Shown here: in pieces, positions 17,555 through 24,668 of the stretch
Position numbering within the stretch: the first letter of the stretch is position 1
How the letters are laid out: each line of letters starts with the position of its first letter
Source of the DNA: an uncultured Prevotellaceae bacterium
Lineage (GTDB): Bacteria > Bacteroidota > Bacteroidia > Bacteroidales > Bacteroidaceae
Reading direction: 5' to 3'
DNA length: 64,000 nucleotides
Assembly: GCA_902779455.1 (NCBI GenBank)
Contig: CACZBS010000006.1
Location: 1-64,000, forward strand
The notes under the pieces: generated by a model
Seen by the model: only the letters and a program-made list of their open reading frames with translations
The model's database searches: none
Told to the model about the DNA's origin: nothing
Position numbers and translations under genes: made by a program

Positions 17555-18133
17555 TCAGTGTGATATGAGGTTCATGAATTCCTGGCGCGTCTTGGCCTGA
17601 TTGAAGGCGCCGCTGAATTCGCTGGTCGTGGTGATGCTGTTCTGCTTCTCCACGCCGCGCATCTGCATGCACATGTGCTTAGCCTCGACGACGACCATGA
17701 CGCCCAGGGGATGGAGGGTCTCGTCGATGCACTGGCGTATCTGCATCGTCATGCGCTCCTGCACCTGCAGGCGGTGGCTGAAGATGTCGACCACGCGGGC
17801 TATCTTGCTGAGGCCGGTGATGTAGCCGTTGGGGATGTAGGCCACGTGCACCTTGCCGTAGAACGGCAGCATGTGGTGCTCGCAGAGCGAGAAGAAGTCG
17901 ATGTCCTTGACGATGACCATGTGGTTGTAGTCTTCCTTAAACAGGGCGCCGAGGAGCACCGCGTGGGCATCCTCGTCGTAGCCGCGTGTGAGCACCTGCA
18001 TGGCTTTGGCCACGCGCATGGGTGTCTTGAGCAGTCCTTCGCGGGTGGGGTCTTCGCCGAGCAGTTCGAGGACGCGGTGATAGTGTTGTGCCAGTTCTTC
18101 AGTGATTGGGGTAACTTCAGGGTTGGGTGTCAT
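17555..18133 (-). CDS. folE: GTP cyclohydrolase I
   Basis: A 192-residue cytoplasmic enzyme converting GTP to 7,8-dihydroneopterin triphosphate, the first step of folate/pterin synthesis. Type I signatures are intact: [19 protein letters not shown], the zinc and active-site segment [41 protein letters not shown], and the second zinc Cys in [15 protein letters not shown]. It is the last gene of the five-gene operon DUF1599-DoxX-like-tpiA-SPOR-folE, 18 bases after the SPOR gene. Confidence 0.97.
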   Translation of the reverse strand: MTPNPEVTPITEELAQHYHRVLELLGEDPTREGLLKTPMRVAKAMQVLTRGYDEDAHAVLLGALFKEDYNHMVIVKDIDFFSLCEHHMLPFYGKVHVAYIPNGYITGLSKIARVVDIFSHRLQVQERMTMQIRQCIDETLHPLGVMVVVEAKHMCMQMRGVEKQNSITTTSEFSGAFNQAKTRQEFMNLISH

Positions 18134-18151
18134 GCTGATACAGTGTTATTC

Positions 18152-18841
18152 TTAATAGGGAACGGTGATCTTTCCTTTGACGATGGTGGCTGAGCTGTAG
18201 CCCAGGCTGCGCAGCTCCTTGAGCATGCGGCGGGCCTCCTCGTAGGTGGGGTAGTTGCCCACGCGGCAGATCCATCTGGGGTTGTAGAAATGGGTGTAGA
18301 CGGCTTCTGTCGGGAAGAGCGTGCGGATGGCGTTGGCCGTCTGTTCGGCCTTCTGGCGGTCGGAGCGTGTGTTGCCGCCGGCAAAGGCCTGCACGCGGTA
18401 GCCCATCACCTTGCGTGTGCGGTGTGGGATCGTCTGAGCTACTTCGAGTGTGTCTTTCTCTGGTGCCGATGAGGCAGTGTTGGCAGGGGGCGTGGTGCTG
18501 TTCTGAGCCGCGGACTTATCGGTCTGCTTCTCCTGCTGTTTCTCCTGCTTCTCCTGCTTCTCCTGTTTCTCTTGTTTCTCCTGCTGTTTCTGTTGGGGCG
18601 CAGCCTCGGTCTTCTTTGTCGGACTGACGGGTGCATTGACCAGGTCGTCGATCTCCTTTGACTGGTGGATGGTCACGGTGCCTTCACCTTTCACCGTCTG
18701 TTGGATGCGCTGGGTGAAGGTCTGTGCCCCTGCGAAACTGACGAATAGTGAACAGTGAATAGCGAATAGCGAAAACAGCACTATCCATCTGCTCTGCCAC
18801 GTGGCATTCGTCTTGCATTTGGTCCTATTGTTCATTGTCAT
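18152..18841 (-). CDS. Secreted SPOR-domain protein
   Basis: A 229-residue exported protein. A hydrophobic export signal at about residues 19-40 (FSLFAIHCSLFVSFAGAQ) is followed by a low-complexity linker with QEK/KQE repeats at about 85-110 and a C-terminal SPOR domain (about 150-229: YRVQAFAGGNTRSDRQKAE, WICRVGNYPTYEEARRMLKEL, IVKGKITVPY). SPOR domains bind denuded septal peptidoglycan, so a periplasmic, division-related role is likely. Part of the signal peptide is written by a TTCACTATTC-type simple repeat (18741-18776). MTMNN or the ATG at 18835 could be the start. It lies between tpiA and folE. Confidence 0.85.
   Translation of the reverse strand: MTMNNRTKCKTNATWQSRWIVLFSLFAIHCSLFVSFAGAQTFTQRIQQTVKGEGTVTIHQSKEIDDLVNAPVSPTKKTEAAPQQKQQEKQEKQEKQEKQEKQQEKQTDKSAAQNSTTPPANTASSAPEKDTLEVAQTIPHRTRKVMGYRVQAFAGGNTRSDRQKAEQTANAIRTLFPTEAVYTHFYNPRWICRVGNYPTYEEARRMLKELRSLGYSSATIVKGKITVPY
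18741..18776 (-). repeat. TTCACTATTC simple repeat encoding part of a signal peptide
   Basis: Degenerate copies of GAATAGTGAACAGTGAATAG on the plus strand read on the coding strand as SLFAIHCSLFVS, the hydrophobic core of the SPOR protein signal sequence. The same repeat type lies between genes at 18846-18880, 42564-42583, 42709-42733 and 62238-62260. Confidence 0.65.
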
Positions 18842-18845
18842 GTCG

Positions 18846-18880
18846 TCACTATTAACTATTCACTATTCACTTTTCACTAT
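18846..18880. repeat. TTCACTATT simple repeat in the tpiA-SPOR gap
   Basis: The 40-base gap after the tpiA stop is almost entirely made of TCACTATTAACTATTCAC-type units, the same family as inside the neighbouring signal peptide. Confidence 0.75.
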
Positions 18881-18881
18881 C

Positions 18882-19643
18882 TTACTTCTTCCAGGCGTCG
18901 ATGATGCCCTTGAAGTCAGCGCACTTCAGCGAGGCACCGCCGATGAGGCCGCCGTCGATGTCGGGCTTGGCGAACAGCTCGGGAGCATTCGAAGCCTTGC
19001 ACGAACCGCCATAGAGGATGGTGGTGTCGTCGGCCACGGCCTGGCCGTACTTCTCGGCGATGATCGAACGGATGTAGGCGTGGATCTCCTCTGCCTGCTC
19101 AGCCGTGGCTGTCTTGCCCGTACCAATGGCCCAGATGGGCTCGTAGGCGATGACGATCTTGCGGAAGTCCTCCTCTGAGAGGTTGAAGACGCTGCCCTCG
19201 AGCTCAGCCTTCACCACCTCGTTCTGCTTGCCAGCCTCGCGCTCAGCCAGGCTCTCGCCGATGCAGAAGATGACCTTCAGGCCGTTCTTCTGAGCCAGCA
19301 GCACCTTCTCGCGCAGGATCTCGGGCGTCTCCTTGTAGTATTCGCGGCGCTCGGAGTGACCCAGGATGACATACTGTGCACCGGTCGACTTCACCATCTC
19401 GGCGCTCACCTCACCCGTGAAGGCACCCTTCTCCTTGTCGGCGCAGTTCTCGGCTCCCAGTCCGATGATGTCCTGGTCAAGGAACTGTGCGATCGAAGCG
19501 AGGTGAATGAACGGGGTGCAGATGACGACGCCGCAGTTGGGCTTGTCGGCCTTGAGTGTCTCGTTGAGCTCCTTTGCCAGAGCGATACCATCCTGGAGAT
19601 TCATGTTCATCTTCCAGTTTCCTGCTACAATTTTCTTTCTCAT
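18882..19643 (-). CDS. tpiA: Triosephosphate isomerase
   Basis: A 253-residue cytoplasmic glycolytic enzyme interconverting dihydroxyacetone phosphate and glyceraldehyde 3-phosphate. Catalytic elements are intact: VAGNWKMN with the Lys, [10 protein letters not shown] with the His, [16 protein letters not shown] with the Glu and the mobile loop, and [12 protein letters not shown] for phosphate binding. The usual GGSV is GGSC here. It follows the DoxX-like gene by 7 bases within the conserved operon. Confidence 0.97.
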   Translation of the reverse strand: MRKKIVAGNWKMNMNLQDGIALAKELNETLKADKPNCGVVICTPFIHLASIAQFLDQDIIGLGAENCADKEKGAFTGEVSAEMVKSTGAQYVILGHSERREYYKETPEILREKVLLAQKNGLKVIFCIGESLAEREAGKQNEVVKAELEGSVFNLSEEDFRKIVIAYEPIWAIGTGKTATAEQAEEIHAYIRSIIAEKYGQAVADDTTILYGGSCKASNAPELFAKPDIDGGLIGGASLKCADFKGIIDAWKK

Positions 19644-19650
19644 TTTTACC

Positions 19651-20838
19651 TTAATTGTTTTGTTGTGGATTATTATTGTGGTTTGATGCTTCTTGTGGAA
19701 TAGCCTTCTTGGGACGACGGCGCAGCCATCTGGTCCAGGCCCAGGTGCGGTCGGCCACGACGAGCAGAGCCAGGGGCAGCACGAACCATAGCAGCAGTCG
19801 GGCGATGCGTCTCGTCACGCTGTCGTCGTCCTGCTGACCGATGCTGAGGCGGTCGAGCGGCTCCGAGGTCTGCACGGACGGCAACCGGTTGTGGCTCCAC
19901 TTCCGAATGATGACGCCGTCCTTCAGGAGCAGCAGTCCGGGGTTCGAGCGGATGATGGTCTTCAGCACAATCTCGTCGGTCTGGCAGAAGGGATATTCTG
20001 CCCCCGTCATTTCCTGCCATCGGTTGATGCCATTCGGTCCGCTGGCAGTCAGACAGTAGAACGGATAATGGAAGCCCTCGCTGTATTCGTAGATCTCGTT
20101 GAGCTGGTCGAAGTGGGCGTCGTTGGCCTGCTCGAGATGAGGCGACACGAGTAGGAAGGTGTAGCCCTCGTCCGTCAGCACCGCCTCGGTGACGTCCTCG
20201 CCCGTGTCGGTGCGCTCCAGAAAGAGGTCGGCATAGGGCAGGTCCTCGCCCTCCCAGGTGCGTTGCCACCCGTCGCGCAGGTCGGTGCCCACCTTGTAGG
20301 GGCGGAAGTCGAGCTGTGGCAGGTCGTAGAGGCTCCAGCCGGCGATGGCCAGGACGAAGAGGACGGTGTAGTTGATGACGATCCACTGGTTCGACTCGCT
20401 GACGAAGCGGAACATCTGTTTGGGCCACAGGGCGACGATGACGGCGGCAGCGAGCAGCACGACATTCTTCCAGAACGTCTGCCAGTTGGTGAGCACCACG
20501 GCGTCGCCGAAGCAACCGCAGTCGTGGATCGGGTTGGCCAGTGCGAGCCATAGCGTCAGCGGTGTCATGACGAGCATGATGATGAGCACCAGCCGCGATG
20601 TCAGCCGGCGCTGGATGGCGAAGAGCATGAACACGCCCAGCGAGAACTCCAGGGCTGCCAGTGCCACGGCCATAGCCATACTGGCGATGTCGGGCAGCAT
20701 CTGGCCCAGGTGCATCGCCGTGAGGTAGTCGTTGATCTTATACTGCGTGCCCATCGGGTCGACAGCCTTGACGAATCCTGAGAAGATCAGGACGACGGCC
20801 AGCAACAGGCGACAGATGTTGACGCAGACTTTCTTCAT
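19651..20838 (-). CDS. DoxX/MauE-like membrane protein (BT_3928 type)
   Basis: A 395-residue inner-membrane protein. The first about 130 residues have four membrane segments of the DoxX/MauE type ([20 protein letters not shown], then segments near 50-70, 75-95 and 100-125), including [24 protein letters not shown]. One more segment near 150 is followed by a soluble region and a final membrane segment ([19 protein letters not shown]). The soluble part (about 190-350) may be thioredoxin-like without CxxC. Position between DUF1599 and tpiA matches the Bacteroides operon. It overlaps the previous gene by four bases (ATGA). Function unknown. Confidence 0.85.
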   Translation of the reverse strand: MKKVCVNICRLLLAVVLIFSGFVKAVDPMGTQYKINDYLTAMHLGQMLPDIASMAMAVALAALEFSLGVFMLFAIQRRLTSRLVLIIMLVMTPLTLWLALANPIHDCGCFGDAVVLTNWQTFWKNVVLLAAAVIVALWPKQMFRFVSESNQWIVINYTVLFVLAIAGWSLYDLPQLDFRPYKVGTDLRDGWQRTWEGEDLPYADLFLERTDTGEDVTEAVLTDEGYTFLLVSPHLEQANDAHFDQLNEIYEYSEGFHYPFYCLTASGPNGINRWQEMTGAEYPFCQTDEIVLKTIIRSNPGLLLLKDGVIIRKWSHNRLPSVQTSEPLDRLSIGQQDDDSVTRRIARLLLWFVLPLALLVVADRTWAWTRWLRRRPKKAIPQEASNHNNNPQQNN

Positions 20839-21386
20839 GCTTCTTTATTCAGTTTGATGAGGGCGAACACCGAGTAGTTGATGATGTCCATCAGGTTGGC
20901 GTCGATGCCCTCGCTGACGAGCGTCTCGCCGCTCAGGTTCTCAATCTCCTTGATCCGCTCGATCTTGGTCAGGATCAGGTCGGTGTACGAGCTGACGCGC
21001 ATGCCGCGCCACGCCTCGTCGTAGTCGTGGTTCTTGCGCTTCATCAGCTCCAGAGCCTCGTGGGCATAGCGGTCGTAGAGCGTCATGGCCTGGCGGTTGT
21101 CGATGTCGACCGAATCGGCAAAACCTAGCTCCAGCTGGATGAGCCCCACGATGCCGTAGTTGATGAGCCCGACGAACTCGGGTCTGATGCCCTCGCCGAC
21201 GAGCGACTCCTTCTTGATCTCGAGCGAGCGGATGCGCTTGGCCTTGATGAAGAGCTGGTCGGTCAGCGACGACGGCCTCAGGATGCGCCACGATGCGCGG
21301 TAGTCGTGCAGTTTCTTCTCGAACAGCCCGCGACATTCGCCGATGGCTTCCTCAAACTGAGCGTTGGTCTTTTCGAATTTGTCCAT
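20835..21386 (-). CDS. DUF1599 protein, duplicated domain
   Basis: A 183-residue cytoplasmic protein made of two copies of the same roughly 80-residue module: LFEKKLHDYRASWRILRPSS...LINYGIVGLIQLE and LMKRKNHDYDEAWRGMRVSS...IINYSVFALIKLN. This is the DUF1599 family, linked by annotation to nucleotide modification, though I know of no proven activity. It is the first gene of the operon running to folE. The ATG at 21386 is chosen because a TACCTTTG element (21403-21396) ends 10 bases before it. Confidence 0.88.
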   Translation of the reverse strand: MDKFEKTNAQFEEAIGECRGLFEKKLHDYRASWRILRPSSLTDQLFIKAKRIRSLEIKKESLVGEGIRPEFVGLINYGIVGLIQLELGFADSVDIDNRQAMTLYDRYAHEALELMKRKNHDYDEAWRGMRVSSYTDLILTKIERIKEIENLSGETLVSEGIDANLMDIINYSVFALIKLNKEA

Positions 21387-21395
21387 AACTGGCTG

Positions 21396-21403
21396 CAAAG
21401 GTA
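21396..21403 (-). promoter_or_regulatory. Promoter of the DUF1599-folE operon, near-leaderless
   Basis: TACCTTTG on the minus strand (21403-21396), 10 bases ahead of the ATG at 21386. Confidence 0.55.
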
Positions 21404-21439
21404 CGAAATAATTATGAATTACGCGCGACGAATTAAGAA

Positions 21440-21790
21440 TTATTTCGTTTTCTGCATGCGGATGTACTTAATCTTGGCTCCTAACGTCTGCCATTCGGCC
21501 TGGAGCGAGTCGCGGCGGGCGCGCAACTGGTTCAGCCGCACCACCTCGGGCGACCGCCCGTCGAGCTTCGTGGCGTGCTCCATGACCCACTGGTGCTGGG
21601 CGTCATGGTCGCGTCTGACCGCTTCCAGGGCGCTGTCGACCTCCGCCAGCCGCTGTTGCGCTTCGGCCAAGGCGGAGTCTTGCTTGTGCGTGAGTGCTGC
21701 CCGTCGGGCCTCAATCTCGTCACGTCGTGAGTGGTTGCCGCAGGCCGTTATCACGGCCACGACGGCGAGTGATAGTATCATTTGTTTCAT
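21440..21790 (-). CDS. Small coiled-coil lipoprotein
   Basis: A 116-residue protein with a short lipoprotein signal (MILSLAVVAVITAC, lipobox Cys at about residue 17) and a long, charged, Ala/Glu/Arg-rich helix (about 30-105) likely to form a coiled coil. No named domain. It probably sits on the periplasmic face of a membrane. The ATG at 21790 is preceded by TAATTTTG (21807-21800) with a 10-base gap, again a near-leaderless arrangement. It diverges from cca. Confidence 0.7.
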   Translation of the reverse strand: MKQMILSLAVVAVITACGNHSRRDEIEARRAALTHKQDSALAEAQQRLAEVDSALEAVRRDHDAQHQWVMEHATKLDGRSPEVVRLNQLRARRDSLQAEWQTLGAKIKYIRMQKTK

Positions 21791-21883
21791 ATCCGCTTGC
21801 AAAATTACAAAATAAATGTGAATAGTCGGCCGAATATTCTGATTTATTTTGTACCTTTGTGGCCTGTAATTGATTTATCTTGG

Positions 21884-23398
21884 ATGAAATTATATACTGA
21901 CGACGAACTGGCAGTCATTCTCGACAAGCCAATCTTTCACCAGATAGGACGCGTGGCCGACGAACTGGGTGTGGAGTGCTACGTGGTAGGCGGTTATGTG
22001 CGCGACATCTTCCTCGAGCGCCCCTCGAACGACATCGACGTGGTGGTCGTGGGCAGCGGCATCGAAGTGGCCAGGCGGCTGAAGGATCAGCTCGGGCGGA
22101 GGGCCCACCTGAGCGTGTTTAAGAATTTCGGTACGGCGCAGGTGAAGATGGGCGAGCTCGAAGTGGAATTCGTCGGGGCGCGCCGCGAGAGCTACAACCA
22201 CGACTCACGCAAGCCCATCGTCGAGGACGGCACGCTGGAGGACGACCAGAACCGGCGCGACTTCACTATCAACGCGATGGCCATCTGCCTCAACGAAGGG
22301 CGCTTCGGCGAGCTCGTCGACCCCTTCAACGGACTGGCCGACCTCGAGGACGGCATCATCGCCACGCCGCTCGACCCTGAGGTGACGTTCAGCGACGACC
22401 CGCTGCGCATGATGCGCTGCATCCGTTTCGCCACGCAGCTCAACTTCCAGATCGAGCCCGAGACCTTCGAGGCCCTCGAGCGCATGGCCGACCGCATCAG
22501 GATTGTCAGTGGCGAGCGCATCGAGGTGGAGCTCAACAAGATCATCATGGCCCCTCATCCCAGCAAGGGCTTCGTCGACCTGCAGCGCTCCGGCCTGCTC
22601 GGCATCATCCTGCCCGAGCTGTCGGCGCTCGACATCGTCGAGCAGAAGAACGGCCGGGCGCACAAGAACAATTTCTATCATACGCTGGAGGTGCTGGAGA
22701 ATGTCGCGGCCCCCTCCAACCTCCCCCCACTGGGGGAGGCTGCTGCGCCATGTACCTCCGCGGAAAAAGCCTCCCCCAGTGGGGGGAGGTTGGAGGGGGC
22801 CTGGCTCCGCTGGGCCGCCCTGCTCCACGACATCGGCAAGACGAAGACGAAGCGGTGGGACCCGCTGGTGGGCTGGACCTTCCATAACCATAATTATATA
22901 GGAGCGAAGATGGTGCCCCAGATCTTCCGACGCCTCAAACTGCCCATGGGACAGGAGATGCGCTACGTCGAGAAGCTCGTCGACCTGCACATGCGGCCGC
23001 AGGCCATCGCCGACAACGAGGTGACCGACTCGGCCGTGCGGCGCCTGCTCAACGACGCCGGCGACGACATCGACGACCTGATGACGCTCTGCGAGGCCGA
23101 CATCACGTCGAAGAACGAGGTCAGGAAGAAGGTGTTCCTCGAGAACTTCCGCATGGTGCGCGAGAAGCTGGCCGACCTCGTCGACAAGGACTACAAGCGA
23201 CTGCTGCAGCCCTGCATCGACGGCAACGAGATCATGGCGCTGTTCGGACTGAAGCCCTCGCGCGAGGTGGGCACGCTGAAGCAATGCCTGAAGGACGCCG
23301 TGCTCGACAACCGCGTCGAGAACGAGCGCGAGCCGCTCATGGCCCTGCTTATGGAGAAGGCCCGTTCCATGGGCCTCACCCCCGTAGCCCAAAGTTAA
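21884..23398 (+). CDS. cca: CCA tRNA nucleotidyltransferase / poly(A) polymerase family with in-frame palindromic insert
   Basis: A 504-residue class II nucleotidyltransferase with an HD domain. The head has YVVGGYVRDIFLERPSNDIDVVVVG (metal-binding Asp pair), RRDFTINAMA and DPLRMMRCIRFATQL. A C-terminal HD domain carries RWAALLHDIGK. The enzyme adds or repairs the 3'-CCA of tRNA. Residues about 276-306 (APSNLPPLGEA...RLEGAW), just before the HD motif, come from a 94-bp perfect palindrome (22708-22801), where relatives have a short loop between TLEVL and WLRWAALLHDIGK. The ATG at 21884 is preferred to upstream in-frame starts because the TACCTTTG promoter element at 21852-21859 lies between them. 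Confidence 0.92.
   Translation: MKLYTDDELAVILDKPIFHQIGRVADELGVECYVVGGYVRDIFLERPSNDIDVVVVGSGIEVARRLKDQLGRRAHLSVFKNFGTAQVKMGELEVEFVGARRESYNHDSRKPIVEDGTLEDDQNRRDFTINAMAICLNEGRFGELVDPFNGLADLEDGIIATPLDPEVTFSDDPLRMMRCIRFATQLNFQIEPETFEALERMADRIRIVSGERIEVELNKIIMAPHPSKGFVDLQRSGLLGIILPELSALDIVEQKNGRAHKNNFYHTLEVLENVAAPSNLPPLGEAAAPCTSAEKASPSGGRLEGAWLRWAALLHDIGKTKTKRWDPLVGWTFHNHNYIGAKMVPQIFRRLKLPMGQEMRYVEKLVDLHMRPQAIADNEVTDSAVRRLLNDAGDDIDDLMTLCEADITSKNEVRKKVFLENFRMVREKLADLVDKDYKRLLQPCIDGNEIMALFGLKPSREVGTLKQCLKDAVLDNRVENEREPLMALLMEKARSMGLTPVAQS
22708..22801 (+). repeat. 94-bp GC-rich palindromic insert in cca
   Basis: Left arm 22708-22741 and right arm 22768-22801 are exact inverse copies over 34 bp (starting GGCCCCCTCCAACC), separated by a 26-base spacer. 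Read in the cca frame it encodes APSNLPPLGEA-AAPCTSAEKA-SPSGGRLEGA. Length, arm size, spacer size, orientation and frame equal those of the copies at 30008-30101 and 48087-48180. Confidence 0.95.
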
Positions 23399-23430
23399 TT
23401 GTTCATTGTACATTATTCATTGTTCATTAT
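23396..23430. repeat. TTCATTGT simple repeat at the cca-nadK junction
   Basis: TTGTTCATTGTACATTATTC and similar units fill the gap. They create an in-frame upstream ATG (23399, reading MFIVHYSLFI) that is unlikely to be the real nadK start. Confidence 0.65.
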
Positions 23431-24292
23431 GTTACGTTTCGCACTCTTCGGCAATGTCTACAGTCAGGAAGGTCCTGAGGTGGCCGCCAGACTGCTGCAT
23501 GCCCTCTTCCAGAGGGGGGCGCAGGTGACGGCCGACCGCGACTACTACGACTTCCTGCGACGGTCGGGGGTGGCGGCCGATGACCGTCTGACGCCCTTCG
23601 AGGGCGACGACTTCGAGGCTGACTTCGCCCTGTCGTTAGGGGGTGACGGCACCCTGCTCAGGACGGCCAGCCGAATCGGACGCCGCCAGACGCCCATCGT
23701 CGGCGTCAACATGGGGCGGCTGGGGTTCCTGGCCGACGTCAGTCCTGAGGAGGTGGAGACGCTGGTCGACAGCCTCTACAGCGGCGACTACTCCGTCGAC
23801 AGCCGTGCCCTGCTGTGCGTCCAGCTGCCCGACGGACCGCTCCATGCCCTGAACGACGTGGCCATCCTGAAGCGCGACTCGGCCTCGATGATTGCCGTCG
23901 AGGCCCGCATCGACGGTGAATACCTGACGACCTATCAGGCCGATGGTCTCATCGTCTCGACGCCGACGGGCTCCACGGCTTACTCGCTCTCTAACGGCGG
24001 TCCCATCATCGTGCCGCAGACGGGCGTCATGGTCATGACGGCCGTGGCGCCGCACTCACTCAACATCCGGCCCATCGTCATGCCCGACACGGCCACTGTC
24101 GAGCTGACGGTCCACAGCCGCAGCCACTCGTTCCTCGTCGCCGTCGACGGTCGCAGCCACTCGCTGCCCGAGGGCACCACGCTCCGCGTCGGCCGTGCCG
24201 ACTATGTGGCGCGCATCGTCAAACGGCCCGGGACACGCTATTTCTCCACGCTGCGCGAGAAGATGATGTGGGGCGCCGACGGCCGCACCTGA
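23429..24292 (+). CDS. nadK: NAD kinase
   Basis: A 287-residue cytoplasmic enzyme that phosphorylates NAD to NADP. Diagnostic motifs are present: LSLGGDGTLLRTASRI (GGDGT), GVNMGRLGFLADV, ALNDVAILKRD (NE/D motif), and DGLIVSTPTGSTAYSLSNGGPIIVP. The ATG at 23429 gives MLRFALFGN, the usual start, whereas the upstream ATG lies in a simple repeat. It follows cca by 30 bases and is probably co-transcribed with it. Confidence 0.96.
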   Translation: MLRFALFGNVYSQEGPEVAARLLHALFQRGAQVTADRDYYDFLRRSGVAADDRLTPFEGDDFEADFALSLGGDGTLLRTASRIGRRQTPIVGVNMGRLGFLADVSPEEVETLVDSLYSGDYSVDSRALLCVQLPDGPLHALNDVAILKRDSASMIAVEARIDGEYLTTYQADGLIVSTPTGSTAYSLSNGGPIIVPQTGVMVMTAVAPHSLNIRPIVMPDTATVELTVHSRSHSFLVAVDGRSHSLPEGTTLRVGRADYVARIVKRPGTRYFSTLREKMMWGADGRT

Positions 24293-24668
24293 GACAACGG
24301 ACCTATTCTAACAACGAATTAAAACGAATTAAACGAATTGATTCAACCACGAATTAAACGAATTAAACGAATTTTTTTCGACAACGAATTAAAACGAATT
24401 AAACGAATTGATTCAACCACGAATTAAACGAATTAAACGAATTTTTTTCGACAACGAATTAAAACGAATTGAACGAATTTTTTCGACAACGAATTAAGAC
24501 GAATTAAACGAATTGTTTCGACAACGAATTAAACGAATGATTCGTGAAATAGAAATTAATTCGTGAAATAAAAATTAATTAGTGAAATAAATAATAATTC
24601 GTGTCAATTCGTGTAATTCGTCTTAATTCGTTGTTATAAAAAAACATTCGAGTAAAAAAGAAAGGAAT
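24293..24668. other. AT-rich gene-free stretch filled by ACGAATTAAA repeats
   Basis: Apart from the repeat element described separately, only about 18 bases after nadK and 34 bases before the ABC exporter gene remain. No gene is visible. Confidence 0.8.
24311..24634. repeat. Tandem ACGAATTAAA array bounded by inverted ends
   Basis: A 70-bp unit beginning ACAACGAATTAAAACGAATT is present twice exactly (24311-24380 and 24381-24450), then in shorter, decayed copies to about 24540. The right end (24615-24634, AATTCGTCTTAATTCGTTGT) is the inverse of the left end with one mismatch, giving a 324-bp unit framed like the element at 15117-15316. It is very AT-rich in a GC-rich region and non-coding. 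Confidence 0.85.

Noticed and set aside
22708-22801. Palindromes as intrinsic terminators inside genes
   Set aside because: They lack T-runs, lie mid-gene in frame, and the downstream coding sequence is intact and conserved.
24311-24540. Regular direct repeats that resemble a CRISPR array
   Set aside because: The units are 70 bp, adjacent, AT-rich and without unique spacers, and no cas genes are nearby.
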